Source: Celoporthe dispersa
Taxonomy: Eukaryota > Ascomycota > Sordariomycetes > Diaporthales > Cryphonectriaceae
NCBI GenBank assembly: GCA_016584495.1
Contig: WAID01000003.1
Location: 434,001-498,000 of the forward strand
Direction: 5' to 3'
Length of the DNA stretch: 64,000 nt
Shown here: piece after piece, positions 49,913-60,804 of the stretch
Position numbering within the stretch: position 1 is the first letter of the stretch
Layout of the letters: every line of letters begins with the position of its first letter
Program-made: the position numbers and the translations under genes
The notes under the pieces: model-generated
The model's database searches: none
Seen by the model: the letters and a program-made list of their open reading frames with translations, nothing else
Told to the model about the DNA's origin: nothing

Positions 49913-50102
49913 CCAAACACAGCCCGCCGTCGAGACGATCGGGCCCGAGAACACGCTTCACGTCGGCGACCAGTTCCTCAGCGCCGGCGCCAACGACTTC
50001 CGCGCCCGCAGCGTCGGCACCACGGCCTGGATCGCTAGCCCCGGCGAGACGGTCGAGCTCCTGGACGAGCTGGCCGCTCTGATGGGGAGGGGGGTAGAGT
50101 AG
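48214..50102 (+). CDS. ISN1: IMP-specific 5'-nucleotidase
   Basis: Cytosolic enzyme that removes phosphate from IMP to give inosine, in purine turnover. Exons are 48214-48238, 48307-48342, 48659-49658 and 49802-50102; 453 residues, close to the roughly 450 of the family, with no frame break. The short first exons give MTTRYRVE, YALKTHRRDQFI and EWIKGLLAVPFVLHSQP, rebuilt across both introns. The haloacid-dehalogenase-like motif FDGDVTLYEDG lies near residues 159-169, RVGIVTAAGY follows, and the C-terminal part has CAFNGGRDVFVDIGDKSWGV and ETLHVGDQF..., rebuilt across intron 3. Species-specific inserts are a poly-Ala run after IDDHIALQ and a Gln-rich insert (QQQKQQQQQQ, about 49882-49911) between the last two motifs. 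Intron 2 (316 nt) is long for this genome. Confidence 0.93.
49879..49911 (+). repeat. CAG run coding polyglutamine in ISN1
   Basis: A cagcagcagaagcagcag-type run encodes a Gln-rich insert within the conserved C-terminal part of Isn1, between GDKSWGV and HVGDQF. Confidence 0.85.
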
Positions 50103-50601
50103 ACGAGAGCATCTATGCCACACACACACACACTTACACAGGTCTCAGGTCTGAGCCACCAAGGCACGAATGGATAAAGTAATTAAATTTTTGTCATAAG
50201 AGCCCAAAAAAAAGCCATGCATGAAGGGGGTATTCGTCGTGTCATCTATTCTGATCTCCCAAACAGAAAACAAAAAAAAAGGGGGGTTGGGGAGGGGGTA
50301 TTTTTTGGAGGGGTTCAAAACGTGAATTGGTCCCAGTGCGCTCGCTCGCATCGCCTTTTATCCGAAAAGGCCAATCAGACCCTGAAACTCCCATCCTTTT
50401 TTTTCTTCTTTGAAAATAGTCCTTTGCTTCAAAAATATCGCAATCTCTTGTCGTCGTTATGGAGAGAGAGAGAGAGATGCCATAGCGTCCCATCCCCACC
50501 AGTCAGGGGGCTTCCAAGAAAGGGGGGAAAAGGCCTCCCCCGCGGGTGTACAGGAAAAGGCAATGTGTGCCAGGTCATCTCATCATCCGGGCGCGCCCTC
50601 T
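50103..50601. other. Short convergent intergenic region
   Basis: Only about 500 bp separate the stop codons of ISN1 (+) and the coiled-coil gene (-). It holds A- and T-rich runs (50270-50280, 50397-50412) and a GA array (50461-50476) but no gene; both transcripts must end here and may overlap. Confidence 0.6.
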
Positions 50602-52408
50602 TTAGGCGACCCCAAACGGCTTGCCAAAGTTGGAGGACGTGTTCTTCAGCTTGAGCGGGATGACCTCCTCGACCTCCTTGGCGTCGCTGCCCGCGTCGTC
50701 GTCTGCCTCGTCGTCCGAGTACTTGAGGACGGTCGGGGTGGCATCCTCGCCGCAGGCGGCCTTCTCGAGCTTGTCGTCTAGCCGCCTGAGGAAGAGCTCG
50801 TCCTTGGCGGGCATATTGCGGAGCGTCAGCGGGCCCTTGAGCTCGGCATCCCCGTCCGAAGGCTCCAGGATGGCCGGGGCGTGGTCATCATCGTCCACGC
50901 CCGTGGGCGCGGGCTCGGCGGGCTCGCTGGACTCGTCCCTGTACTCGTTGTCGTCAGAGCTCAGGGCGCCGTCTCCGCTCAAGAGCGTGGGCGTGTTGGA
51001 CCCGCTGCTGACGACCGTGTTCGTGGCTCCGGTGTGCGCAATCGACAGCGAGACGGTCGGGGTGTGGCCGGCATTCATTGTGAGCCGCGAGTGCGCGTCA
51101 GCCCTGAGAGCGCGGATGGACCGCGCCCTGGCCAGCGCCCTGGTGTCCTCTGGGTGCTGAGGCGGCGACCCCCGCTGCTGGGAGACCTGGAGCCGGCGCC
51201 TGAGCCCGGGGCCGACGGTGCGTCGGTGAAGGTCTCCATCTTGACAAAGTCCTCCCTGAGGTGGATCCCCTCCAGGTCCTTGTGATACTCCTGCACGTCG
51301 ATGACCTTGGACGGCCGTTCGTGGTCCGCCGACGACGACAATGATGATGCGGCATCTAGTGAATCGCCGTCGCGACCGATCAAGGGTCTCGAGAGGCCCG
51401 TCTGGCCGGTAGGGCTGAACACGGCGGACATGCCAGACTGCGATGTGGGCGATCTCGGGTCCGAGGCGGCCTTCTCGAGCTCCCGGAGCCGGCTCTGCAG
51501 CTGCATGACCTGCGACTGCAGCTCGAACCTGTCGGCCTCCCACTGGGCCCTCTGTCGGGCGTGGTCCTCGGCCAGCTCGTCTATGATCTCCCTGTAGACC
51601 TCTTCCGCCCTGTCGCGGCTCGCCTGTAGGTGTCTCCTCTCGTCGTCAAAGGCCTGCCTAATCTTCCTGCAGAGGGGTTAGCCGGGTGGGGGGAAAGGGG
51701 GGAAGGTCGCACGGTCGCGCGGGCGCTCGTGGCATATCGCTTCTTGTGTGTGTGTGTGTGTGTGTGTGTGTGGAGAGAGAGACTCACTCTAGCCTCCGGT
51801 AGTCCTGCTCCGCGGCTGAAGACTGATGGTCGGCAGCCATGATGGAGTCGACGGTAGGATTCACGCGCACGGCAGGGCGGCGCACAGTGATCAGGCCGGA
51901 GCCGGTGCCCGAGATGGTGTCGACGGGGACGGAGACCCCTGACGAGAGCCGCCCCTCAGGCTCGCGAGATCGATGTCTATGTCCATCTTCCTCTCCCCCG
52001 CGCCGTTTCGTCTCCTGCGGGAGGGCCCCTGGTCGGGGACAGGCTGGAGGCGCGCTGCTGCGGGTGGCGCTGGAACTGCAGCTGGTATTGGGCGTGTGAC
52101 GGGATGGGCGTCAGGTGCGGCGAGAGGAAGCTCGTGGGCTGGGCCTGAGGGGGATCTGTGCTGCCCGGCTTGTTGACAGGAGGAGGAGACCAGGTGTGGC
52201 TCGCAAGGGTGGCCGGGTGGCTCGTCACGGACGGGTGCGTCATAGGCTCGAAGTAGTGGACGCTGCCGGGCAGGCTCAAGGGGGAGATGACGGAGGAGGA
52301 CGACGGGGGCGGATAACCGCCGGCAGGAGCAAGACCGGCCAGCGACATCTGAAGGTCGGCGTCCATAGCACCTGAGGGCAAGAACGAGTCGGGCGGTAGC
52401 CTCGTCAT
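50602..52408 (-). CDS. Conserved-looking coiled-coil protein of unknown function
   Basis: I do not recognise this family. Exons are 52408-51788 and 51666-50602; about 562 residues once three apparently missing bases (C5 at 51995-51999, C4 at 51936-51939, C5 at 51169-51173 on the plus strand) are allowed for. The intron phases then agree. Visible parts: a Pro/Ser-rich N-terminus; a short acidic block KMDIDIDLASLRGG; GLITVRRPAVRVNPTVDSIM; a charged coiled coil of about 85 residues starting EQDYRRLEKIRQAFDDER; a Ser-rich linker; RALARARSIRALRADAHS; and a C-terminus with LRNMPAKDELFLRRLDDKL and acidic runs. The start is the first ATG of the frame (52408); the same frame stays open upstream through low-complexity DNA that looks like leader. 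The coiled coil suggests a scaffold or structural role (inference). Confidence 0.72.
51745..51772. repeat. TG microsatellite in the coiled-coil gene intron
   Basis: A TG array of about 28 bases lies close to the donor of the 121-nt intron 51667-51787. Confidence 0.95.
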
Positions 52409-55400
52409 GGTGCGAGAACGAACGAGACGAGACGAGACGCGGATTTTCGGTCGAGGGGGGCGACGGGCGCGGTAAGGCGAGGAGGAGAGGGGGAGGGGGA
52501 TCGTGCTGCCTCTGGTTCGCCTTGCCGGAAGGAGGTTTCGAGTCAGGTCTTTTGGGTTTGAGTATGATGGAGATCCAGAGTTATTCGTAGGGAGCGGATC
52601 CAGGCGGGAAGAGGAGAGGGAGGGGGAAAGAGAGTATCCGGCGGTATAGATGGGCAAGAGGTGGTATGTGTATGTATGTGTGTGTGTGTGTGTGTTTCTT
52701 CTTTTCCCTCTCTTTTTTTTTCTTTTATTCTTTTCTTTCTTCTCTTCCTCGTTTCCTTCTTGGCGTAGTACTACTAGTACAGCAGGACCAATCCTCGCGG
52801 AGGAATCATTCCGCCGGGCAACGGATCTCTCAATGGGCGAGAGATTGGGCGATGGTATCGCGGTGGGTGTTGACGTGGATTTCTGGCTGGTACCTTGCAG
52901 GAGGGAAAACGGGGCACAGATGCGGTGACATGGGGAGGAGCCATCGACTCTTATGCAGCAGAGAGGGGCGGGGGGGACCAGGAGGAGGAGGAGGAACGGA
53001 GAGAGATCGTGAGCTGTCACGCGGTGGTCTGGTGGAGAGGTCAGGCCGGCGAGGCAGCAAGAGAGACATTGAAGAGAGGGAGAGAGAATGTGTCAGGGAG
53101 GAGAGTATGGATCTCGTTGGGCACAGGGCATGGACATGGGCGTCGGCGCCGGGCAGATAGAGGTACACAGGTTCACAGTACAGTGTAGATTGGGTAGGGC
53201 GGGTTCTCGTCCAGGCAGGGTGTGCTCACCCCCTTTTGGGCCACCCCTCCCCTTTCGTGACGCCTGTCAGCAGTTATTAGCTGTACACACTGCACTACTG
53301 CAGTGGCTAGAGCCGATCGGCATGGCCTGTACCATAGTGCACCACAGCTGCCAGGGGGGGCCAATTAGGGCCTCGAGGCCCTGACGCAGAGCAGCAGGTC
53401 CGCCCAACCACAGGCCTGCCGGCACAGCCCTGCCGCATACCCATTTGGAATGAGAGGGAGAGAGAGGCCCCCCCTGCATCTCCCTGGTGTTCCCGCTGGC
53501 TGCCCTTTTTGGAACACAGGACGCCCTTCTGACTGTCTCTTGTTTCAATCAACAACGGACAAGCCCCTTGTTGTCGTCGTCGTCGTCGTCAGGCAGTCGA
53601 CCTTCGAGTCGTGTGCCTAGGGGGTCTCAACTAGTCTCTCCAGCGATCTGGGAGCGGGTCCCCCCAGCTCATCTGGGCCAGGCCACACAGTCCAACTATG
53701 ATGGTGACGAACGGGCGTACTGCGGCGGTATAGGGACACATAAGCCATGTACTGTGTAGCGGTACCCCCCCCCCTTTTTTTTTTTCTTTTCCGGTCTCTC
53801 CTCCAGGATCTCTGTCCTGTCTTCACATGCTAAAGACAGGAGATGGACAAGACAAAAAGCATATTGACCGGAGACGGATCTCAGGATGGGTGGGAGATAA
53901 ACACCCAGGGCCAGCAGCTGAACCATGCGTATCAAAGTTCGCTCTATCTCGCGGGGGGCGACGAGGCCGAGAAGAGAAGACGTGGCAGCCGGCTAGTCGT
54001 CTGGCCAAGACTGGTGAGAAGTCTTCTCTCTGCCCTGTCCGGTCCTGCAGCCCTGATACGCGGAGAATGCGAGAGTCCCTCTCTCTAGGAGCAGTGAGTG
54101 TGCCCTGGCAGCTTTTCAGGCTGGCTGTCAGGCTCTCTCACACACCCTCCTTCCTGGCACACCCCATGCACCACCAACTGTGTTCCACACCGTACATAAT
54201 CATGCAGTACATGGAACTACTGCCATGGTACAGCACTAAAACATGTGTACGCGGCAGGAAAAAGGGCTTCTCAGCGCCACTCGGACGGTTCCCGAATGTC
54301 TCCTCCCCTCCCGCTCCCACCAGCCGCTACGCCCACTCCCGACCGTACAGTACAGCAGTACCGTGCGTGACATACTACTGGTGCTCACGAATCCCTCTCT
54401 CTCTCTCACACACACACACCTCTCTCCAGCTGCCAGGTGGCACCGCTCTTGTTCCTTGCAGGTCTCGATGGAACCCCTCCCCCCCCTCCCCTTTGATCGC
54501 CCTGACTGCCTACTGCCCTTGCGGATCGGATCCAGTAAAAAAAAAGAAGGAAAACCAAAAACAATGCATCCCGCCAGGGCAGGGCAGGGCTGCAGGATGG
54601 GTTTGTGCAATTATTCTTCCGGACATTGCGAGGCGCGCCCAACAAGGAGTGCTGTCCGCTGCCGCCGGGATCCTGTCACCCTGCTCTGTCTCTGTGTCTC
54701 GTCTTTCGGCCCTTATAACCGGTAGATTGAACCCCCATTCATTCATCGGGTTGGAGCGGGGGACCTGGGCCTTGTCTGTCTGCAGGGTCCTTGACGGATG
54801 AGGCGGTCAGTCCCTCGCCCAGTCCCTCGAGGAAAATAGCCTCGCCGGCTGATCGACATTGTTCAGGCCGCCTGCCCTCCGCCTGGAGCAATCTCTCCTC
54901 CTCGTCGGTCGGTTCCACCGGCAGACCACCCCCAAAGATGCCCAGTCCTCAACGCTGGGCTATTCTCTCACGCCGACCCGATCTGTGGGCGCCGGCCCAG
55001 ACCACCGCTCATCGTCCAACCCCACGTGGCAGCCAGGGCGCGCTCTCTCTCTCTCTTCCCCGGCATACATCTGGCCACCTCTCTCATACATACATGGCTT
55101 TCTTCCCCGCGTCTGACTTTTTCCCCCCAGATAAACCCCCGCCCCCCTCCCCCTCTCTCGCTTGCGAGCTGGACCCTCAGGATGGACGGTCGGCCAATGT
55201 CAGGGTCCTAAACGGCGGTCCAGCCCCGGGGTAAAATAAACTGGGGAAGGGGGAATTCAGGTCATGTGTGCCCTCGGATTTTCTGTTCTGGGGACTGGCC
55301 AGCCTCACATCACGAGAGCCTCACGATTTTTTTTTTTGTGTGTCCCATAGGGCGCTGTTAAGCGCTGTGCAGTCCAATGAGCCGTCGTCTCTCTCTCTCT

Positions 55401-56755
55401 GTCTCTCGCGCAAGATCACAGAAAGAAGCGTCGGCTGATTCTGACAATGGGAACACCGCGTGGAGATCGGCAGCCATGCAGGGTCCTCCTCGGCGGTGCA
55501 CTCGCTGCAGGGCCCTCCCATCTACTGCATTGGTCTTTCTTGTGTGCAGCGCAGCCGGCTTCAGCGCTCCCAAAGCCTCCCTCCTTGAAGACGCATAATT
55601 CTTCCGTCTACTATACTGTCACGCAGTGGTTTTTCTTCCCAGTGCGCGCGGGTGGCCTGACCGCCACGAGAAGCCTGTACTCACACCGAGGATTCCCAGA
55701 GCTCTCTGGCCGGGAGACTCTCTCTCTCCCTCCCCCCCCTGTCGTCGTCTCGTGACGGTCACCTGGTGCCGTCAAAGGCTTCCAGCGTGGGGTGACGGAG
55801 GCCCAAAACCGGTGAGAGCCCGTTACAAGCACCGGAGATGACTTGACCCGAGGCTCCCATATCTACTCGCCGCCGCAGCCTGTCCAGTCTGGCGGCGTAC
55901 TATTCGCGCGGTACTATATCGCTTATTTATAATGGTCCTCTTTTTTTCTTTTGGGAAACAAGGGGCCAGGCCGGGACCCCGTTCCGACCTCCACAGCCTT
56001 TTCCCGAGCATTGCCTCGGGTAGACCTTGAAACTAGCTCCCGACTTCCCTGACGCTCGTGCACAGGAGACAAGAACGGGCTGGAAAGGATCTCGGCGGGT
56101 CTCAGGCTTGTCTTGTTGTCGAGGAGGGGGATGACACATGGCCGAGTCGGTGAGAGACAAGAGGCGCGCCCACGCACCGCAGACCCCGGAGCCGCCTAGC
56201 TGAGTTGTGCTTTGGTGTGCTTGTTGTCCCAGTGCCAGAGGGTGTTTTTTTCTTCTTTTTTTATTTTATTTTTTTTGGTCAGAGGGTCGCTGCATCTATT
56301 CCGCTTCTGGAACGAAGGGAGTAACTACCACCAGAGTGCGAGGTGTAGCTTCTGTGCAGCCCAAAAGAGTAAGTACATCAGAGACGGACAGGCACCGTGT
56401 TCTCGCCTGCAGCGTTGCCGTTAGATGCATATAAAAACCACCCACCGGTCATGTCACCAGGTGCAAGAGGTTATTTGTTATGCGCGCTGTGTTCGGGCCA
56501 CCGTTTCATCTGATGACTGTCCCGAGACCTGTGCTCGCAGCTTGGACCCGACGCGGGAGAGAAGAGGAGGTCTCCGAGGACGGAACGAACAAGAGTCTCT
56601 TCTAGCTATCCACTGGACATGATGGTGAACTTGAGATTCGTATTAAGCAAGATACCTAAAAGGATGATGCGCAGCCATAATTACGTAGGGAATTGCCCCT
56701 CTAGGTCTGTTCTAGGTTGGTACAGAGCCGGTGATGCTGTCTGTTCCTGACCCCG
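52409..56755. other. 4.3-kb intergenic region
   Basis: Upstream of the coiled-coil gene (its leader, 52409-53020, includes a TG array at 52676-52695) and downstream of the sugar transporter. It contains GTAC-like short-motif clusters (53268-53345, 53695-53770, 54185-54240, 54340-54385), CT and CA runs near 54400 and T-rich tracts (56245-56280). A 324-codon open frame (53827-54801, +) crosses CT/CA repeats and has no domain; I reject it as a gene. Confidence 0.5.
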
Positions 56756-58685
56756 TCATCCCTCGGCCTCAGCAAGCTCGATCACGTGGCCCTTGAACTG
56801 CCGGGCTGGTATCCTCTTGTCAAAGAGCAGGTCGAGCTCCTCGTACGTGCGCCCCATCGTCTCCGGCATACGGAAGAATGCCCACAGGTAGCACGCCAGC
56901 CCCAGGCCGCCAAAGAAAAAAGCCCAGCTTGCCCTGCATGTTCGCCTGGTCGGGGTTGATCTGTCGGCTCGTCGGAGAGTGTCAGAGGACAGGACAGGAC
57001 AGGATACCTCAGCGGATAGGAGGAAGGGGGAAGCAATGGAGGAGAGCAGACAGGGAAGGAGAAAGCAGGCCCTGGGATAACGTACCATGTAGGGAATCGC
57101 AACCGTCATGGCGATGCCGAGCACCGCCTGGGCAGCGGTGGCTACCGCGATCGACTTGGAGCGAACCCGTGTGGCTGACGCCTCGGATATGATGATGAAG
57201 CATATGGGCCCGACAGAGAGGTCGTAGGCAAAGTTCCAGATGATCATCAGCGCGGACTCGGCCCACTCCACGCCGGAGGGCCGACCCGGAATGCAGTCGA
57301 GGATGCCGATGAGGAGCATCAAGACGACCAGCGCGGCCAGGCCGGTGAGGAAGATCCGGCGGCGACCGATGCGCGTGATGAGGAACCAGGAGAGGATGGT
57401 GGCCACGAAGCCGACCGCTGCGCGATGACACCCCGGGTCAGAGGTAAGCCATTGATCACGAGATCAGCACGGAGAGAAAAGAAGAAAAAAAAGACCTACC
57501 CAGGAAGCCGATGCCGACGTCAAAGGCCTTGCCGTCTGGCAGGCCGGCGAGCTCAAAGAAGTAGGTCGCGTAGTTGACCAGGTAGATGCCGCTCAGCACC
57601 TGGGTGCAGTACACGCCACAGGCGATCTCTGTCCTCCGCAGGTTGACGCCCCTGAGGCAGTCCATGTAGGTGCTGCCGGCCTCGAGCTCCTGCTCCAGGC
57701 GGTCCGTCTCCAGGATGACGGCCAGGGTGGGCCGGACGTCGACGCCGGGGCTGGCGAGCCTCCGCAGGGACGCCTCGGCCTCCTCGAGCCGGCCCTGCCG
57801 CGCCAGCCACCAGGGGCTCTCGGGCACGAAGAAGATGCCGGGGAGGATGATGGCCACCCAGAACCACTGCAGGGCAAAGGGCAGCGAGTAGGCCCAGTGG
57901 TTGTCCATCTGCTCGGTGCCGGCCGTGACCCCGTTGGCCAGGAGCTGGCCCATGACGAAGCAGAGGTTCACGTAGCTGGTGAGGAGGCCGCGCAGGGCGA
58001 CGGGCGCCACCTCGGAGGCGTAGGCGGGCGCGATGGTCACGTAGCACCCCAGGACGAGGCCGCCGAGCAGCTCGCCCACCAGCAGCACCGGCAGGCTGCG
58101 CGCAAAGAACTGGATGAAGACCAGGCACCCCGTCAGGGCCACGCAGGCGCCAAAGGTGTACTTGCGCCCAAACAGGTCCATCGGGTACGCGGCGAACAGC
58201 GCGCCCACGACCTGGCCGACCGGGTTGCCCATGGACAGGCCCGTCTGCCACGGCGCCGAGATGATGTACTCGCCGTCGTACAGGTAGCCAAAGTCGCGGC
58301 AGAACTGGGGCGTCGCGTACAGGTTTCCCAGCAGCTGCGGGTCGAAGGCCAGCATGATGACGCCCAGGGAGACGAAGGCCGACCAGCCAATGGCAGCCGG
58401 GTAGAGCCGGCACGCCTCTCGAAAGGTCAGCTGGTGCTCGGCCTGGATGGCCAGGGCGGTCGTCGTCGTCTGCCCGATGCCGGTCTTGACGGCTGCATCG
58501 CCGTCCTCTGCGGTCTGCGGCCTGGCCAGCTCCTCGGGTGGTGCCATATCTGTAGAGCTGCTGCAGCTTTTGCGTAGCGGAGCGCTTCTCCGGGTTGTCT
58601 CTCGCGGGGTGGACAGCAGCGGGCTCTGCTCGTTCCCCTCAAAAGAGGAGAACGCGCTCGTACCCCAGCCTGGGCCCCCGACCAT
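56756..58685 (-). CDS. MFS sugar transporter, alpha-glucoside/maltose permease-like
   Basis: Plasma-membrane proton/sugar symporter of the sugar porter family (TC 2.A.1.1). Exons are 58685-57500, 57417-57086 and 56960-56756; about 573 residues. Family marks visible: a long cytoplasmic N-terminus, MLAFDPQLLGNLYATPQF in the first membrane segment, DLFGRKYTF (loop 2-3), PESPWWLARQGRLEEAEASL (after segment 6), ITRIGRRRIFLTG (loop 8-9), IPYMINPDQANMQGKLGF across intron 2 and PETMGRTYEELDLLF after segment 12. The LFGRKYT, PESPWWL and NPDQAN forms resemble maltose/alpha-glucoside permeases more than hexose transporters. One extra base in the A6 run at 56916-56921 (T6 in the message) shifts the frame just before the last membrane segments; phases agree once it is removed. 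The alcohol dehydrogenase gene lies 0.4 kb upstream on the same strand. Confidence 0.88.
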
Positions 58686-59107
58686 CTTTTTTATCGGCAG
58701 CGACCTGGATGCTGCTGCTCGGTCGGTGTGCCGGTCCTTATCAAGGTATCGGGGCCCTGATGCAACGTTGAAGTGGCTGGCGGCCAGGGACCCCTAAGCG
58801 TACTTGTCACTATAAGGGTATAGGCACGCATGAGCCTGGCCCCGCTGTCGATCAGTCAAGATATGCAGCAATCTTCTTCTCCAACATTGTGGTGAGGAGA
58901 GAGGCTGCCTTGCTATGGTGCTACTATGTATTTATCGTCTGAACATCACCAGGGAAGGGGGCACGTCTCTGCTCTGACACCGCGTTCATTACGTAACCCA
59001 GGAGACCAGAAATTGGATATCCTCGTGCCTCCTCCATCCTCTCCTCCTCATTATTAAACCATCTACGCAGTTATATATATAAAGCTTTTGTGGTGTACCC
59101 GAGGGCG
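58686..59107. other. Promoter-sized gap between transporter and ADH
   Basis: About 420 bp between the start of the transporter gene and the stop codon of the alcohol dehydrogenase, both on the minus strand. It must contain the ADH 3' end and the transporter promoter. A short alternating TA stretch (59072-59081) is the only landmark. Confidence 0.5.
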
Positions 59108-60679
59108 CTACTTGCTTGTATCAACAATATATCGACCAGTGATCTTGCCCTGCAGCATCATGTCATACACATCCTGCAGCTTCGACAGGCCCACCGTCCT
59201 GGACGCATCACAACAGAGGTCAGCAGGCAGTCCACGTGCGTCTGTACAGCTGGGAGGGTGCTCACTTGTATGGCGCCTTGATCAGGCCTCGCCTGAAGAA
59301 GTCGATTGCCTCGGCGGTGTCCTGGCGGTTGCCCACATAGCTGCCCTTGACCCTGATCTCCCTACTCCGGGGGCAAGAGCACCACAGGTCAGCTTCATCC
59401 CTCTCTCTCCAGAGGGGTCAGATGGTAAGAAGCTGCTATCTCACCTGACAACAGTGTCGAATACGGGCGCCTTGATGAAGGCGTCGGCCGGCAGCCCCAC
59501 GCAGACGATGGTTCCTTTGCTCCTGACATATCTGCTGGCCTGCTGGAAGGGTTTCTCGCTCGCGGCGAGCAGCAGGACTGCGTTCGGACCGGCCCCGTCC
59601 GTCGCCTGCCTCACCTCCCCGACTATATCCTCGGACTTGAGGTAGTCGACGTATGCCTCCGCGCCGAGGTCGAGACAGACCTGCCTCTTGTCCTCGCCGG
59701 CATCGATGGCGATGGGGTGCAGACCCATGGCCGTGGCGTACTGCAGGGCAAAGACGCCCAGGCCGCCGCCAGCACCAGCGATGGCGACGTGCTGGCCGGG
59801 CCGCGCGCCCGATTCCTTGAGGGCCTTGTACACGGTCAGGCCCGCGCAGAGGATAGGAGCGACGGCCTCGAGGTCGCAGTCCCTGGGGATCCGGGCGATG
59901 TGTGCCGCCTTGCCGATGGCGTACTGCTGAAAGCTCCCGTCGACCGTGTACCCAGACAGGCTCGCGTGGTCGCAGAGCGACTCGTCGGACTGGCGGCAGT
60001 GCTCACAGCTCATGCAGGAGCCGTTCAGCCACTTTTATCGGCGCGGAAGCGGCAGCAGCAGCAGTGGTCAGCGGATCTGGCAAGCACACACGAGCTTCTT
60101 TCTATCGCATGCCGGAGGGGATCTCTCTCACCTTGATACCTGCGTGATCGCCCACCTCGATATCCCTGACGAGCTCACCTCGCGCCACCACGACGCCTGC
60201 GCCCTCGTGGCCCCCGACGAGCGGCATCTTGGACGGGAGAGGCCAGTCGCCCCTCACGGCGTGCAGGTCGGTATGGCAGACGCCACTGTACTTGATATTG
60301 ATCAGCACCTCGTCAGGCCCCGGCCTCGGCACCGGGATCTGTTTGTAGACGACGGCTGCACGTCGGCTTAGCTTGTAGGCAACCAAACCACAGAGAGACA
60401 AGAGCCGGGGCTCTGGGGGAAGGGCCACTTACGACCACCCTTCTTCTCCAGGACCTGCGCCCACTGCAGGTCGGGTATGGCGGCTGCCGCGCTGTAGCCC
60501 GAGGCCAGTCTCGCGCGCGGGACCCCAGCGCCAGGCTGCTGCCACAGCCTGCACACAGGCAAGAGCAGGTCCGAGGACCGACCCGATGGCGTCGTCGTCC
60601 CGAGAGGGATCCTCACTGTCGGCCGGAGGGCCTGCCGGAGCGCATCCGGCCTGGCCAGCCTGGCCAGTCTCGCTGCCAT
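59108..60679 (-). CDS. Zinc alcohol dehydrogenase, mitochondrial type
   Basis: NAD-dependent interconversion of ethanol and acetaldehyde. Exons are 60679-60433, 60355-60132, 60031-59445, 59361-59266 and 59198-59108; 414 residues, no frame break. The first 60 or so residues are Arg/Ala/Leu-rich and nearly free of acidic residues (MAARLARLARPDALRQALRP), as expected for a mitochondrial import signal. Core motifs: GVCHTDLH with catalytic-zinc Cys (about 109), GGHEGAG with His (about 132), the structural-zinc cysteines in SCMSCEHCRQSDESLC, ILCAGLTVYKAL with the third zinc ligand, GAGGGLGVFALQYA for NAD binding followed by an acidic residue that favours NAD over NADP, and KGSYVGNRQD near the end. 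All four introns restore conserved codons. Resembles the fungal ADH1/ADH3 class. Direction (fermentation or ethanol use) cannot be read. Confidence 0.93.
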
Positions 60680-60768
60680 GGTTCACGAGCCTGGGAAAGT
60701 CCGCAGGGTTCCCGGGCTGGTGAGCGTATGCTGTAGTCTGCTTCCTCCTCCTCTCCTTCCCAATGGAT

Positions 60769-60769
<1 letters not shown>

Positions 60770-60802
<33 letters not shown>
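60770..60802. repeat. TG microsatellite upstream of ADH
   Basis: Uninterrupted TG array of about 33 bases, about 90 bp upstream of the ADH start codon, so within its leader or core promoter. Confidence 0.95.

Positions 60803-60804
<2 letters not shown>

Noticed and set aside
52409..53020. In-frame upstream extension of the coiled-coil protein
   Set aside because: The frame stays open but encodes Lys/Thr-His repeats from poly-A and TG tracts and lacks a good start; more likely 5' leader.
53827..54801. Plus-strand open frame of 324 codons with ATG start
   Set aside because: It runs through CT, CA and poly-A tracts, has no domain, and its composition follows the repeats; stop-free by chance in C/T-rich DNA.
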